From the NCBI GenBank assembly GCA_963707065.1, contig CAVPPJ010000034.1, positions 81,499 to 145,498 on the forward strand: DNA of 64,000 nt, in the 5' to 3' direction. Of the stretch, positions 18,248 through 26,947 are shown piece by piece. Position 1 is the stretch's first letter. Every line of letters starts with the position of its first letter. A program made the translations under genes and the position numbers. The stretch comes from Palsa-506 sp963707065 (GTDB lineage Bacteria > Actinomycetota > Actinomycetes > Streptosporangiales > Streptosporangiaceae). A model generated the notes under the pieces. It had not been told where the DNA came from. It saw nothing but the letters and a program-made list of their open reading frames with translations, and made no database searches.

Positions 18248-18912
18248 CTCCCGAGGAGGCTCTCCGGGAGTGCCGCGAGCAGTTCTGCCGGACCGTCGTA
18301 CACCTGCGCCGCGCCCGCGCCGACCAGCTCATCCCGGCCGATACCGCCACTCAGCAGGCCGATGCAGCGAACGCCCGCTTTCTGGCACGCCCGGACGTCC
18401 CAGACAGTGTCCCCGACGAAGACGGCCTCCGCGGCGCTCGCGCCGGCCCGGTCCAGGGCGACCTGCACCAGATCGGCGGCCGGCTTGCTGCGCTCGACGT
18501 CGGCCGACGACGTCGCCTCGTCGATCGCGTCCTCGGCGTCGAGCGCTGCGCGGAGGACCGCGAACTCCCGCTCATCGGCCGAGCTGGCCAGCACCACCCG
18601 CAGTCCGCGCTCCTTGCATGCCCGCAGCAACTCGGCGGCGTGCGGCAGCGGCCTGAGCCGGGACCAGTAGGTCGCGTAGAGAGCGCTATGAGCGGTCCGG
18701 ATCCCGGCATCGTCGTCGCGCTCGCGATCGTCGGGCAGCAGCTCATCCAGCAGCTGGTCTGAGCCCATTCCGATGGCCCGGTGAATGCGCGCCATCGGGA
18801 TCTCGTGCCCGGCCTGGAGGAACGCATCCCACCAGGTCACTGCGTGCAGGTAGTTGCTGTCGACAAGCGTACCGTCAACATCGAAGAGCGCCGCCGCCGT
18901 GCGTCTGGTCAT
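18244..18912 (-). CDS. HAD-superfamily phosphatase (phosphoglycolate phosphatase-like)
   Basis: A 222-residue HAD hydrolase. Motif I is FDVDGTLVDSN (residues 9-19, nucleophile the first Asp). Motif II is the serine in VVLASSADE, motif III the lysine in SADVERSKPAAD, and motif IV FVGDTVWDV. The cap sits after motif I and is helical (subclass IA), as in phosphoglycolate phosphatase and beta-phosphoglucomutase. Substrate unknown. It lies six bases from the F420 oxidoreductase gene on the same strand and probably forms a transcript with it. Confidence 0.9.
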   Translation of the reverse strand: MTRRTAAALFDVDGTLVDSNYLHAVTWWDAFLQAGHEIPMARIHRAIGMGSDQLLDELLPDDRERDDDAGIRTAHSALYATYWSRLRPLPHAAELLRACKERGLRVVLASSADEREFAVLRAALDAEDAIDEATSSADVERSKPAADLVQVALDRAGASAAEAVFVGDTVWDVRACQKAGVRCIGLLSGGIGRDELVGAGAAQVYDGPAELLAALPESLLGS

Positions 18913-18918
18913 GCTGCG

Positions 18919-19872
18919 TCACTCTCCCCGCAGGCGCGGCAGCACCTGCTCGGCGTAGAACTCGAAAAACTCGTCCGGCGCGCCGCCGACCTGCCCGATA
19001 TAGACCTCGTCGAAGCCGGCGTCAGTGAAAGCGCGGGCGCTCCGGGCATGCTCGGATGGATCCGGCCCGCACGCCGCCTCGATCATGTCCCCCGAGATCA
19101 GCGGCACCAGCTCGCCGAAATGGCGGGGCGTGGGGAGCAGCTGCATCGCCTCGCCGGGGATCGCGTCCGTTGGCCACAATCGGTGCATCGTCGCACGCGC
19201 CTTGGCCTCATCAGGACCCCAGCAGACCTTCAGCCCGCCCTGGACCGGCCGGTCCCCGCCGCCGGACTCGCGGTAGAGCCGGACGAAGTCGGCGTTCGGC
19301 TGCACGCACATGTAGCCGTCGCCGATACGGGCCGCCAGCTTGACGGACTTCTCGCCGAAGCCCGAGACGTAGATCGGCGGCGGACTGGCCGGTACTGAGT
19401 ACAGCCGGGCAGTGTCCACCGTGTAGTGGTCCCCGGCGTGGCTGATGAGCTGCCCGGTCAGCAGTTCCCTGATCACGTACACCGCTTCCTCGAGCATCTC
19501 CATGCGCCGTTCCGCAGGCGGCCACTGATCACCCAGGATGTGCTCGTTGAGCGCCTCGCCGGTGCCCACGCCAAGGCTGAACCTGCCTCCGGTCAGCAGC
19601 GCTGACGTGGCAGCCGCCTGGGCGATGATGGCCGGGTGCACGCGCACCAGCGGGCATGTCACCGCCGTGGTGACGGGCAATGATGTCGCTTGCGAGATCG
19701 CCCCGATAACGGACCAGACGAAGCCGCTCTCGCCCTGCTCGTCGAGCCATGGATGGAAATGATCTGAGATCCACAGCCCGTCAAACCCGGCTTCCTCGGC
19801 CAGCCGCGCCTGCCGCACGAGTTCCTCAGGCGGGTACTCCTCGGAGGACAGGAAGTAGCCGTAACGGGTCAT
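18919..19872 (-). CDS. F420-dependent LLM-class oxidoreductase (G6PDH-like family)
   Basis: A 317-residue (beta-alpha)8 luciferase-like protein of the F420 family related to F420-dependent glucose-6-phosphate dehydrogenase. The start MTRYGYFLSSEEYPP at 19872 is preferred over an upstream extension lacking conservation. Visible family features are WISDHFHPW near residue 40, VTCPLVRVHPAIIAQAAAT, LGVGTGEALNEHILG and the C-terminal DEVYIGQVGG. It probably reduces or oxidises a small substrate with coenzyme F420. Neighbour HAD phosphatase follows; CorA lies upstream on the same strand. Confidence 0.88.
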   Translation of the reverse strand: MTRYGYFLSSEEYPPEELVRQARLAEEAGFDGLWISDHFHPWLDEQGESGFVWSVIGAISQATSLPVTTAVTCPLVRVHPAIIAQAAATSALLTGGRFSLGVGTGEALNEHILGDQWPPAERRMEMLEEAVYVIRELLTGQLISHAGDHYTVDTARLYSVPASPPPIYVSGFGEKSVKLAARIGDGYMCVQPNADFVRLYRESGGGDRPVQGGLKVCWGPDEAKARATMHRLWPTDAIPGEAMQLLPTPRHFGELVPLISGDMIEAACGPDPSEHARSARAFTDAGFDEVYIGQVGGAPDEFFEFYAEQVLPRLRGE

Positions 19873-19956
19873 TGCTTGGTCATCCTCTCCGGCGGGCCAT
19901 CGACAGCGAGTCAGGGCGCTACCCATACCCGGCCTGGCTACACCGGCGGAGAAGGA

Positions 19957-21135
19957 TTACAGCCAGTCTTTGCGCTTGAAGACGACCCAGAGGGTAACTG
20001 CGGCGATGATCATGACGGCTACGGAGATGAGCACCCCCGAATGCTGGCTGAAGCCAGGGTAGGGAACGTTCATGCCATAGAAACCGGTAACGAAGGTCGG
20101 CACCGCGATGATCGCCGCCCAGCTGGTGACCTTCTTGGTGATGACGTTCATCCGGTTGCTCTGGATCGTCAGGTTCGTCTCCAGGATCGTCGTCACCAGG
20201 TCCCGCAGGCTCTCCGTCCACTCGGTCGCCCGCAGTACGTGGTCGTAAACGTCCTGGTAGTACGGCTGCAGTGAGTCATCGACGATTTTCAGGTCACGGC
20301 GCATCAGCGCATTGACGACCTCGCGCATGGGCAGCACCACCCGGCGCAGCAGTACCAGGCTCTTGCGCAGCTCGAAGGTGCGCCGCTGCAGGTCGGTGCC
20401 CCGGGAGTTCTCATCGAAGAGCTGGTCTTCCAGGCCCTCGATCGTGTCATCGAGGGCCTGGACCGCAGCGAAATGCCCGTCGACGACACTGTCGATCAGG
20501 CCGTACAGCAGGTAGCCGACGCCTGCCCCGGCCAGGTCCGGGCTGGCGTCCCAGTAGGAGACGATGGCGCCGATGTCCAGCCTGTCGTCTTTCCTGACGG
20601 TAATCAGGGCGCGCGGCGTGATGAAGGCAGCCAGCTCGCTGGTGGCAAGCTCGCCGGTGGCGGTATCAAGCTGGACCGCGTAGGCCGCAAGGAATAGGTG
20701 ACTGCGGTAGCGGTCAAGCTTCGGGCGCTCGTGCTCGTGCACCGCGTCTTCCACCGCGACCGGGTGCAGGCCGAATTCCGCGCTCAGGACGGCCAGGTCC
20801 TCGCGGTCCGGGTCGCGCAGGTCCAGCCAGACGACCGCAGAGTCGTGTTTCAGGTGCTCGCTGATATCAGCGACAGGGAAGCCCTCCAGCTCTAGTTCGC
20901 CGTGGCGGTAGAGCCTGGTACGGGCCTGGCACTTGGTGGGCGTGGACTCCGCGACGGCGGACCCGAGCACCTTGTCAGGATCCCGGCCGTGAAAAGTAGC
21001 CTGGCCGGCCGCCAGCGGGATAACGGGGGCGCCATCACGCGTCCCGTTCGGCGCCGTGGCCGCCTCGGCGGAAACGGTAACGCCAGCGCTGCCGGGAACG
21101 GGAATTGCGGATGGGTCAGGCTGCGGCCCGGTCAT
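19957..21135 (-). CDS. corA: CorA-family Mg2+/Co2+ channel
   Basis: A 392-residue CorA protein. It has a disordered N-terminus of about 60 residues, a cytosolic alpha/beta domain with VWLDLRDPDREDLAVL and HPVAVEDAVHEHERPKLDRY, a long helix, then two C-terminal membrane helices with the pore signature YGMN in FVTGFYGMNVPYPG. The protein ends in a basic FKRKDWL. Pentameric CorA channels take up Mg2+. The start at ATG 21135 is the only one supported by the frame; the N-terminal extension is longer than in E. coli CorA. Confidence 0.92.
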   Translation of the reverse strand: MTGPQPDPSAIPVPGSAGVTVSAEAATAPNGTRDGAPVIPLAAGQATFHGRDPDKVLGSAVAESTPTKCQARTRLYRHGELELEGFPVADISEHLKHDSAVVWLDLRDPDREDLAVLSAEFGLHPVAVEDAVHEHERPKLDRYRSHLFLAAYAVQLDTATGELATSELAAFITPRALITVRKDDRLDIGAIVSYWDASPDLAGAGVGYLLYGLIDSVVDGHFAAVQALDDTIEGLEDQLFDENSRGTDLQRRTFELRKSLVLLRRVVLPMREVVNALMRRDLKIVDDSLQPYYQDVYDHVLRATEWTESLRDLVTTILETNLTIQSNRMNVITKKVTSWAAIIAVPTFVTGFYGMNVPYPGFSQHSGVLISVAVMIIAAVTLWVVFKRKDWL

Positions 21136-21240
21136 TTGGTCTCCTCGCGTCGGCTCGCGCCGGCCGGCGCGGTGCCTCTCCCGGTAAGAATGACAGGGGC
21201 ACCGTGCCGCAGCACGGCCCGGCAGCTCAGCAGCCGCGGG

Positions 21241-21609
21241 TCAGCCGCGCTCCCACGGGGCGTCGTCGCCCATCTTCTTGTAATATTTCGCCAGGTGGCT
21301 TTTCACCCGGCCGACATCGTCGTGCGGGAGGTCCACCCCGCCCCGGGATCCTTGCATGACGTTACCGGCAGCCATAATGCCCCGCGGGACCGCGACCAGC
21401 CGGCCGCTGATGACATCGCCGATGAGCAGCTTGTAGGCAGTAAAATTATCCTTGTTTTCCGCGTCGTACCACACGTGCGCGTCGCGGTATTTCGCATTCG
21501 GCTCATCCTCGGCACCGGCCCATTTCCGGACGCGTTTTTCCGCGGCCGCGCCATCCCACTCACGATCACGGTCGGCCAGCGGAAGATCACCGAATGCGGT
21601 GACGGCCAT
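21241..21609 (-). CDS. Stand-alone domain resembling the C-terminal part of phage prohead proteases
   Basis: A 122-residue protein with ATG 21609 behind AAAGGA. The pattern WDGAAAEKRVRKWAG, then KYRDAHVWYD, NFTAYKLLIGDVISGRLVAV, PRGIMAAGNVMQG and a final KSHLAKYYKKMGDDAPW is recalled from C-terminal segments of HK97-type prohead protease or capsid-associated proteins. No protease catalytic part, capsid, portal or terminase gene is near. It is probably a domesticated or orphan phage domain; function unknown. It lies between CorA and a small DNA-binding-type protein. Confidence 0.65.
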   Translation of the reverse strand: MAVTAFGDLPLADRDREWDGAAAEKRVRKWAGAEDEPNAKYRDAHVWYDAENKDNFTAYKLLIGDVISGRLVAVPRGIMAAGNVMQGSRGGVDLPHDDVGRVKSHLAKYYKKMGDDAPWERG

Positions 21610-21773
21610 GGTTCGTCCTTTCGTCGGGCACCGGCGCGAGCGGCTGCCGCTGTGAGCCGGTGCAGTACAGAGGTTCCGTCATGACGGCGAACTCATGGCC
21701 GCCAGGCCGCTCAGCGCGCCGTGCAGTCGCCTGGTGCAGAGCGAGGCAGGCGAGTCCGGCCGCGCGGTAGCTG

Positions 21774-22031
21774 TCAGTGGTTGCGCAGCGCGCCAATCAG
21801 CTGCTTCTTGTTCATTGAGGAACGGCCCTTGATGCCGATCTCCCTGGCCCTCCGGAGCAGGTCCGCCTTGCTCCAGTCGGTGTAGGACGGGCTCTTGCCT
21901 CCCTTTGCGGCGACTGCATGACGCGAGGTGCGGGCCGACGCGTTTGCGATCCGCGCCGACTTCTCCTTGCTCGCGCCATGCTTACGCAGCTCCTGGTACG
22001 TCTTCTCGTCCTTGATCTGTGCTCTTGGCAT
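21774..22031 (-). CDS. Small Rho_N/SAP-like protein (DUF7218-type)
   Basis: An 85-residue basic protein starting MPRAQIKDEKTYQELR at 22031 after GGAAGGAG. It has a helical N-terminus rich in Lys/Ala, followed by a Rho N-terminal-like helix-extended-helix segment (WSKADLLRRAREIGIKGRSS, then MNKKQLIGALRNH) typical of nucleic-acid binding. Proteins like this are widespread in actinomycetes, are sometimes labelled plasmid stabilisation, and are uncharacterised. A longer open frame upstream to 22262 lacks such signals. Confidence 0.75.
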   Translation of the reverse strand: MPRAQIKDEKTYQELRKHGASKEKSARIANASARTSRHAVAAKGGKSPSYTDWSKADLLRRAREIGIKGRSSMNKKQLIGALRNH

Positions 22032-22363
22032 GGCCGGGACTCCTTCCCTGTCGCTGATCCAGCCGGATAAGCGCTGCACGTACCCCGGGTAGGCATGCCC
22101 ATTCGCGCCGTGCATGTTTGGCGGTGCGGCATGCGGACACCTGTGGCCGCGCGCACGGTGCGCGGGCAGTGCCCGGGATGAGCTAGGAGGCCGGTCGAGG
22201 TGAGCCAGATCGCGTCTGGGTTCCCGGCGCCCCGGCCGGCGCCCGTGGCTGGCGACAGCCAATCTGGCTGGCGCAGTGACAGGAAGATCAGCACCTGCTT
22301 AAATAATGTGGCTATAGTCACAAAATTGGTTATCAAAGCCGGTATACTCATTCGGAGGTAGTA
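22032..22363. other. Divergent intergenic region with AT-rich promoter zone
   Basis: The 332 bases between the Rho_N-like gene and the 65-residue membrane protein contain no gene. Bases 22295-22350 are AT-rich for this genome and hold TATAGT (22313) and TATACT (22343), possible -10 elements. No convincing -35 hexamer pairs with either, so the promoter position is not fixed. Confidence 0.4.
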
Positions 22364-22561
22364 ATGCGCTTCGGAGCAGTGTTGCTCATTATTTGGCTGG
22401 CCATTGGCGCTATCGCCGGCGCTCAACGCCATTACTACAACGGACCCGTCAACAGCTGCGTCAAAGCGGGCACTATCGCCTTGACGATAGTCGCGGGCCC
22501 GCTGAACTACTTCGGCGTGAATCCGAAGATCTCGTGCACGGCGCCGAAGCCCAGCAAGTAG
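22364..22561 (+). CDS. 65-residue membrane or secreted small protein
   Basis: Starts at ATG 22364 after TCGGAGGTAGTA, a strong site. The N-terminal 20 residues are hydrophobic (MRFGAVLLIIWLAIGAIAGA). A second hydrophobic stretch, TIALTIVAGPLNYFGV, lies between two cysteines (Cys32 and Cys58). This resembles a small two-helix membrane protein or a secreted peptide with one disulfide. No family recognised. A strong hairpin follows 58 bases after the stop. Confidence 0.7.
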   Translation: MRFGAVLLIIWLAIGAIAGAQRHYYNGPVNSCVKAGTIALTIVAGPLNYFGVNPKISCTAPKPSK

Positions 22562-22619
22562 GCGCCTGGCCAGTCTGGATTTGCGCGTTCCTGGCACGCC
22601 AGGCCATCACTCGCGGCTG

Positions 22620-22664
22620 ATACCTGGCGGCCCCGCCCGAACGGTGGGCGGGGCCGCCAGGTAT
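22620..22664. terminator. Strong rho-independent-type hairpin
   Basis: A 19-base perfect stem (outermost pair 22620/22664) with a 7-base loop at 22639-22645. It lies between the 65-residue protein gene and the next gene on the same strand. There is no U-run. Confidence 0.8.
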
Positions 22665-22756
22665 TGCGCCCCTCGGACACGCTCAGGACGAGGTAATGAC
22701 AACGAGGGGGCAGCCGTGAGAATCTCATCGCATGAGTGTTCGATGAAGGGAAAGGC

Positions 22757-23113
22757 ATGAAGACCGCCACTGCGTTGACGTTGGTGGCCATCGGCGCGAT
22801 CTTGGCCTTCGCGGTCACTGCCCACCTCCGGTTCCTGGACCTGCAGGTAGTGGGCTGGGTGCTCATAGTGACGGGGGTCGTGGGGTTCTTCATCCCGCGG
22901 GGCGGATACGGCTGGCTGCGCAAGCGTGTAGTGGTCAGGAGGACCCCGCGGGGAGGACTCGTCCGCACAGTCGAGGAGGCTCCCAACGCCCCGTACGTGC
23001 TGAATCCCGGCCCGCCTACCGTGGAGGACGTGGCCCCGGAGTCCGACATCGCCGAGCCTGACGTCCCACTGCAGCCCGGATCGGAAACGATCGAGGAATA
23101 CTTCGAGGAATAA
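22757..23113 (+). CDS. Small two-helix membrane protein with acidic tail
   Basis: A 118-residue protein starting MKTATALTLVAIGAILAFAV after GAAGGGAAAG; the frame opens seven codons earlier without a better ribosome site. Helices at about 4-22 and 32-52 are joined by HLRFLDLQVVGW. A basic loop, RKRVVVRRTPRGG, follows, and the last 50 residues are Pro/Glu-rich and end EEYFEE. The pattern (LQVVGWVLIVTGVVGF) matches small DUF6458-like actinomycete membrane proteins. Function unknown. Confidence 0.7.
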   Translation: MKTATALTLVAIGAILAFAVTAHLRFLDLQVVGWVLIVTGVVGFFIPRGGYGWLRKRVVVRRTPRGGLVRTVEEAPNAPYVLNPGPPTVEDVAPESDIAEPDVPLQPGSETIEEYFEE

Positions 23114-23222
23114 CCTCTGCTCAGGTTGCGTACCACCGGCTGGAGAGCGTCTAGGAACAGCCGACCGTGATGGCGAGCGCTCCGTATGGGTTATCTCCAG
23201 CTGCGCGGGTAGTGAGTCGCGC

Positions 23223-24725
23223 ATGGCTGCCGAAGTGCGGGAAACTGAGAATAAGTACGAGTTCGAGCAAGGCGCCGCGTTGCCGTGCCTTGGTGACCTG
23301 CCCGGGGTTTCGCAGGAGTCGGACCTAGCTGAGCAGAAGCTCGAAGCCGACTACTACGACACCTCCGACCTGCGTCTCGTCCGCGCCGGGGTCACGCTGC
23401 GAAGGCGCCACGGCGGTGGCGACGCCGGGTGGCACCTGAAACTTCCGCTGGAAGCCGGCTCGCGCCGCGAGATCCGCTTGCCGCTCGGCCGGGCGGGCCG
23501 GCGCGTGCCCGCCGAGCTAGCCACGCTTGTCCGGGCGTATGCCCGCGGGCAAGCGCTGGCGCCGGTAGCACTGATCACGACCGTGCGGCGTCCGCGTGTA
23601 CTCCTGGATGCGTCGGGCGCCGTGCTGGCAGAGGTAGCGACCGACGACGTCTCGGCGCGCACGATGGGAGAGTCCACGACCTTGACGCACTGGCGGGAGG
23701 TGGAGGTCGAACTGGCTGACGGCGGCCCGCGCCTGCTGAGGGCGGCCGACAAGCGGCTCCGCCGCAGCGGGCTGCGCCCCGCCGGGTACGCGGCAAAGCT
23801 GGAAAGAGCGCTAGCCGATCAGCTGCCCGCGCCAGAGGGCGGGAGCAAGCTGACGCTCCATTCGGCGGCTGGCGATGTCGTGCTCGCCTATGCGCGGTCT
23901 CAGGTCGCCGTCATGCAGGCGCTCGACCCTATGATCCGGCGTGACGAGCCGGATTCAGTCCACGACATGCGAGTTGCCACCCGCCGGCTGCGCAGCGCCC
24001 TGAAGTCATTCACGCAGATCCTGGACCTGCCGGACGCCGGGCGGCTCCGGGCAGAGCTCAAGTGGCTCGGTGGTGTCCTTGGCGAGGCGCGCGACAATGA
24101 GGTACTCGCCCCGTATCTGCACGCCAGGCTGGCGGAGGTGCCCGTGGATCTGCTGATGGGGCCGGTCCAAGCGCGGGTCGGCGCTCACTTTGCCCCACGT
24201 GCGGCCTCCGCCCGCGTGTCACTGCTGGCGGCACTGGATTCCAGCCGGTTCATCGCGTTGCTGAACGACCTGGATCAGGCTTTCGGTGGCCCGCTGCCCG
24301 CGGCGAAGGCGCACCGGCCCGCAGCCGAGGTGCTGCCTGCGGCCGTTAGGCGCGCGAGACGGCGGGTGCGCAGGCGCGCCCGACGGGCTGCCCAGACGGC
24401 CGCCGGGCCGGCCAGGGAACTCGCCATGCACGAGACCCGGAAGGCGGCGAAGGATGCCCGGTATGCGGCCGAGGCGGCAGCTCTGGCGGACCGGAAGAAG
24501 TACCGCCGGTCCGTACGGCGGATGAAAAAGCTCCAAGGGACGCTCGGCGATCAGCACGATGCCGTGGTCGCACGCGACACGGCGCGGGAGATCGGGGTAC
24601 GAGCACACCTGGCCGGCGAGAACGCGTTCAGCTTCGGTCTCCTGTACGAAGGCTGCCAGCGCGACGCGCTCATGCTCGAGAAGCAGGCCATGAAGCAGTG
24701 GGCGCAGGCATTCGGGCCGCAGTAG
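23223..24725 (+). CDS. CYTH and CHAD domain protein
   Basis: A 500-residue protein. The N-terminal CYTH (triphosphate tunnel) domain, about residues 1-200, carries the ETENKYEF metal/phosphate motif and tunnel-facing basic residues (LRRRHGGGDAGWHLKLP). The C-terminal CHAD domain, about 215-500, is helical with conserved histidines and arginines (SVHDMRVATRRLRSALKSF and HETRKAAKDARYAAEA). CHAD domains bind inorganic polyphosphate, and CYTH domains hydrolyse or synthesise triphosphates, so a role in polyphosphate handling is likely. It stands alone on the plus strand. Confidence 0.9.
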   Translation: MAAEVRETENKYEFEQGAALPCLGDLPGVSQESDLAEQKLEADYYDTSDLRLVRAGVTLRRRHGGGDAGWHLKLPLEAGSRREIRLPLGRAGRRVPAELATLVRAYARGQALAPVALITTVRRPRVLLDASGAVLAEVATDDVSARTMGESTTLTHWREVEVELADGGPRLLRAADKRLRRSGLRPAGYAAKLERALADQLPAPEGGSKLTLHSAAGDVVLAYARSQVAVMQALDPMIRRDEPDSVHDMRVATRRLRSALKSFTQILDLPDAGRLRAELKWLGGVLGEARDNEVLAPYLHARLAEVPVDLLMGPVQARVGAHFAPRAASARVSLLAALDSSRFIALLNDLDQAFGGPLPAAKAHRPAAEVLPAAVRRARRRVRRRARRAAQTAAGPARELAMHETRKAAKDARYAAEAAALADRKKYRRSVRRMKKLQGTLGDQHDAVVARDTAREIGVRAHLAGENAFSFGLLYEGCQRDALMLEKQAMKQWAQAFGPQ

Positions 24726-24806
24726 GGGCCCCTGCCTCGAAACCTGCCAGCACTCGATCAGCGGCGAGTTACCGCCGTTGCGCTGCACTGACAGAGATCG
24801 CCAGAA

Positions 24807-25076
24807 TCAGCTGGGCGGCACTGGCTGGCTGCCCGGTTCCTCGTTCTGGCGGCTCGGTTCCTCGTCTCGCCATTCTCCGCCCCGTCTCCTGGCATAGCGC
24901 TTCTGCTTGCCGGGCGAGTCGGCGTAATTCTCGTACATGTCTTCCGCCGTCCTGGTGCTCCTGCGGGTCAGCATCTGGGTCCGGAAACCGACCAGCTGCA
25001 GGAACGCGTAGATCCCGGCGACCAGTAGCAACACCACGACGACGTAAATCCACCACACCTTGACCACCCACTTCAC
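24807..25076 (-). CDS. Small single-pass membrane protein
   Basis: An 89-residue protein starting at GTG 25076. One helix (WWIYVVVVLLLVAGIYAFLQ) follows a short basic N-terminus, then a charged cytosolic tail with RTAEDMYENYADSPGKQKR and a Pro/Glu end. The tail motif recurs in small actinomycete proteins of unknown role. The ribosome site is weak. It is divergent from the gene at 25329. Confidence 0.65.
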   Translation of the reverse strand: MKWVVKVWWIYVVVVLLLVAGIYAFLQLVGFRTQMLTRRSTRTAEDMYENYADSPGKQKRYARRRGGEWRDEEPSRQNEEPGSQPVPPS

Positions 25077-25328
25077 TTCAGTGGTGTGCGGGCCACGCAG
25101 GGCGTGTGAGCCCCTCCCGTCGGTGCCCGCTATGTAAACCGTCCCCCGGGAGTAACCCGTACCCGGGGCGCCTGCGTTAAACGTGGCCGCTCAGCGGTCT
25201 CTGCTAAAGGGGGCTGCCCAGTGGCCGAGGCTCTTCGCCCGGTGCCGTGCATTGGCCTGGATGAGAGTTTGAGGTCATTCATCAGGGGCACTGCGCACAG
25301 GACCTCATACCGAAAGCAGGTGATTATC

Positions 25329-26093
25329 GTGTCTACCGGGATCATCCTGGTCATCGTCGTAGCCATTATCGTGATCGCCGCCGTAGTGATCGGCCTCATG
25401 GCGGCCGCACGCCGCCGTCGCCTTCAGCAGCGCTTCGGCCCGGAGTATGATCGGCTAGTCGGCGAGCACGACAGCAAGCTCAAGGCCGAATCGGAACTCG
25501 CGGAGCGGCAGCGGCGGGTCCGGGAGCTGGACATACGCCCGCTCACTCCGTCGGCGCGAGCGACCTACGCGGACCAGTGGGCCACTCTCCAGGAGCGCTT
25601 CGTCGATGCGCCGGGCGAAGCAGTTGCAGCGTCTCAGGTGCTCGTCGTCGCCGTCATGAGCGAGCGAGGCTACCCGACCGAAGATCACGACCAGGTGCTG
25701 GCCGACCTGTCCGTGGAGCATGCGCAGACGCTCAGTCGCTACCGGGCGGCCGAGGAGATCAGCGCAAGTGCTGCCGCCGGTACCGCCTCCACCGAGGACC
25801 TGCGGCAAGCCATGATTCACTATCGCGCGCTGTTCCGGGAGCTCCTCGGCGATTCCGCCGAAGGCACCGGGCCAGCTGATCAGGACGCTGCGCAGGATCT
25901 CGCGGCGGCCGGCGAGGAGAGCCGAGTTCAGGCCGAGGTGCCCGAGGAGGGCCGAGCCCAGGATGAGGCACAGCTAGACGAAGCCCAGGTGCCCGTGGTG
26001 GCGGCCGACGGGCAGGTCGGCGATGAGCGAGCCGCTATCGGCGATGAGCGAGCTGACATCCCCGCACGACGGGCACCGAGGAGCTCACGATGA
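25329..26093 (+). CDS. Membrane-anchored hypothetical protein, first of a coupled pair
   Basis: A 254-residue protein. GTG 25329 (VSTGIILVIVVAII) is chosen because it directly precedes the membrane helix and follows AGGTGATT; the frame itself opens further upstream. The helix, about residues 3-28, is followed by AAARRRRLQQRFGPEYDRLV, a helical cytosolic region with DIRPLTPSARATYADQWATL and FVDAPGEAVAASQVLVVAVM, and an acidic Glu/Ala tail. It overlaps the next gene by four bases. Homologous pairs are recalled in other actinomycetes without assigned function. Confidence 0.75.
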   Translation: MSTGIILVIVVAIIVIAAVVIGLMAAARRRRLQQRFGPEYDRLVGEHDSKLKAESELAERQRRVRELDIRPLTPSARATYADQWATLQERFVDAPGEAVAASQVLVVAVMSERGYPTEDHDQVLADLSVEHAQTLSRYRAAEEISASAAAGTASTEDLRQAMIHYRALFRELLGDSAEGTGPADQDAAQDLAAAGEESRVQAEVPEEGRAQDEAQLDEAQVPVVAADGQVGDERAAIGDERADIPARRAPRSSR

Positions 26094-26833
26094 CTGCACC
26101 AATCGGCGAGCCGGGCCGCCACCATGCGGCACCGGACGACGAAGCACGGGGCGAGGACCCGATCGTGCTGGATAACAGCCGGGTGCCGCCCGTCGATGAC
26201 CCGCGGGACGACGACCTGATCGTGCTGGGCAATGGCCGGACGTCGCCGGGAGACGGCGTGCCTGACGACGAGCAGGCGGTACTGGAAGGCGAACCGGTGC
26301 GCGACGACGATCAGGTCGCGTCGGGTGACTATCGCGTAGCTCCGGAAGACCGCCTAGCTTCCGACGACGATCAGGTTGTCCGCAGTGAAGACGACACGGC
26401 GGCCGGAATGCCCGCATCCGGTTCCGCCACTGCAGCATCGGTGCCGGCTGGAGCGGCACCGGCGGCAGACGCCCCCTCAGTAGCCGTCCCGGCTGGAGCG
26501 GCACCGGCGGCAGCCGTCCCGAGAGGAGCGGCGGATGGAGGACCAGGCCGCGAATCCCCTGCCGCCCCGGATAACGCGGATAGTGCGGGCACAGCCAGCC
26601 AGTGGCCGGATATCCAGGCGATGTTCGTCGATGATCCGCGGGCCTCTGTCGAGCAAGCTGCTGGCCTGGTGGACGACTGCGTCGAGGCGCTCGTCGTTTC
26701 CGTTAAGGAAAGGCAGCACGCCCTGCTCTCGGACTGGCAGGGGACCGGCACGGACACCGAGCAGTTGCGCACCGCGCTCCAGCGATACCGGACATTCTGG
26801 AGCAGCCTGAAGGACTTCTCCCCTCAGTCCTGA
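26090..26833 (+). CDS. Acidic hypothetical protein, second of a coupled pair
   Basis: A 247-residue protein translationally coupled (ATGA) to the previous gene. The first 165 residues are Asp-, Pro- and Ala-rich and look disordered, with a short duplicated segment (VPAGAAPAA). The last 75 residues look folded: PDIQAMFVDDPRASVEQAAG, then VDDCVEALVVSVKERQHALL and a C-terminal helix. The related DDPRASV-type block suggests a partner domain for the protein encoded upstream. No enzyme motif was seen. A hairpin terminator follows. Confidence 0.7.
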   Translation: MTAPIGEPGRHHAAPDDEARGEDPIVLDNSRVPPVDDPRDDDLIVLGNGRTSPGDGVPDDEQAVLEGEPVRDDDQVASGDYRVAPEDRLASDDDQVVRSEDDTAAGMPASGSATAASVPAGAAPAADAPSVAVPAGAAPAAAVPRGAADGGPGRESPAAPDNADSAGTASQWPDIQAMFVDDPRASVEQAAGLVDDCVEALVVSVKERQHALLSDWQGTGTDTEQLRTALQRYRTFWSSLKDFSPQS

Positions 26834-26841
26834 CTATCTCC

Positions 26842-26876
26842 CGCTGGCGGGCGTCCCTCTGGGGCGCCCGCCAGCG
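26842..26876. terminator. Terminator hairpin after the hypothetical pair
   Basis: Perfect 12-base arms (26842-26853 and 26865-26876) with an 11-base loop, followed by CTTTGCCGACTGCTTTT, a weak T-rich stretch. It starts nine bases after the stop codon. Confidence 0.85.
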
Positions 26877-26947
26877 CTTTGCCGACTGCTTTTGCCGATT
26901 CCGAAGCATCCGGCCGCCAGGTTCATCAGTGGTTAGCGGCCAGACTC

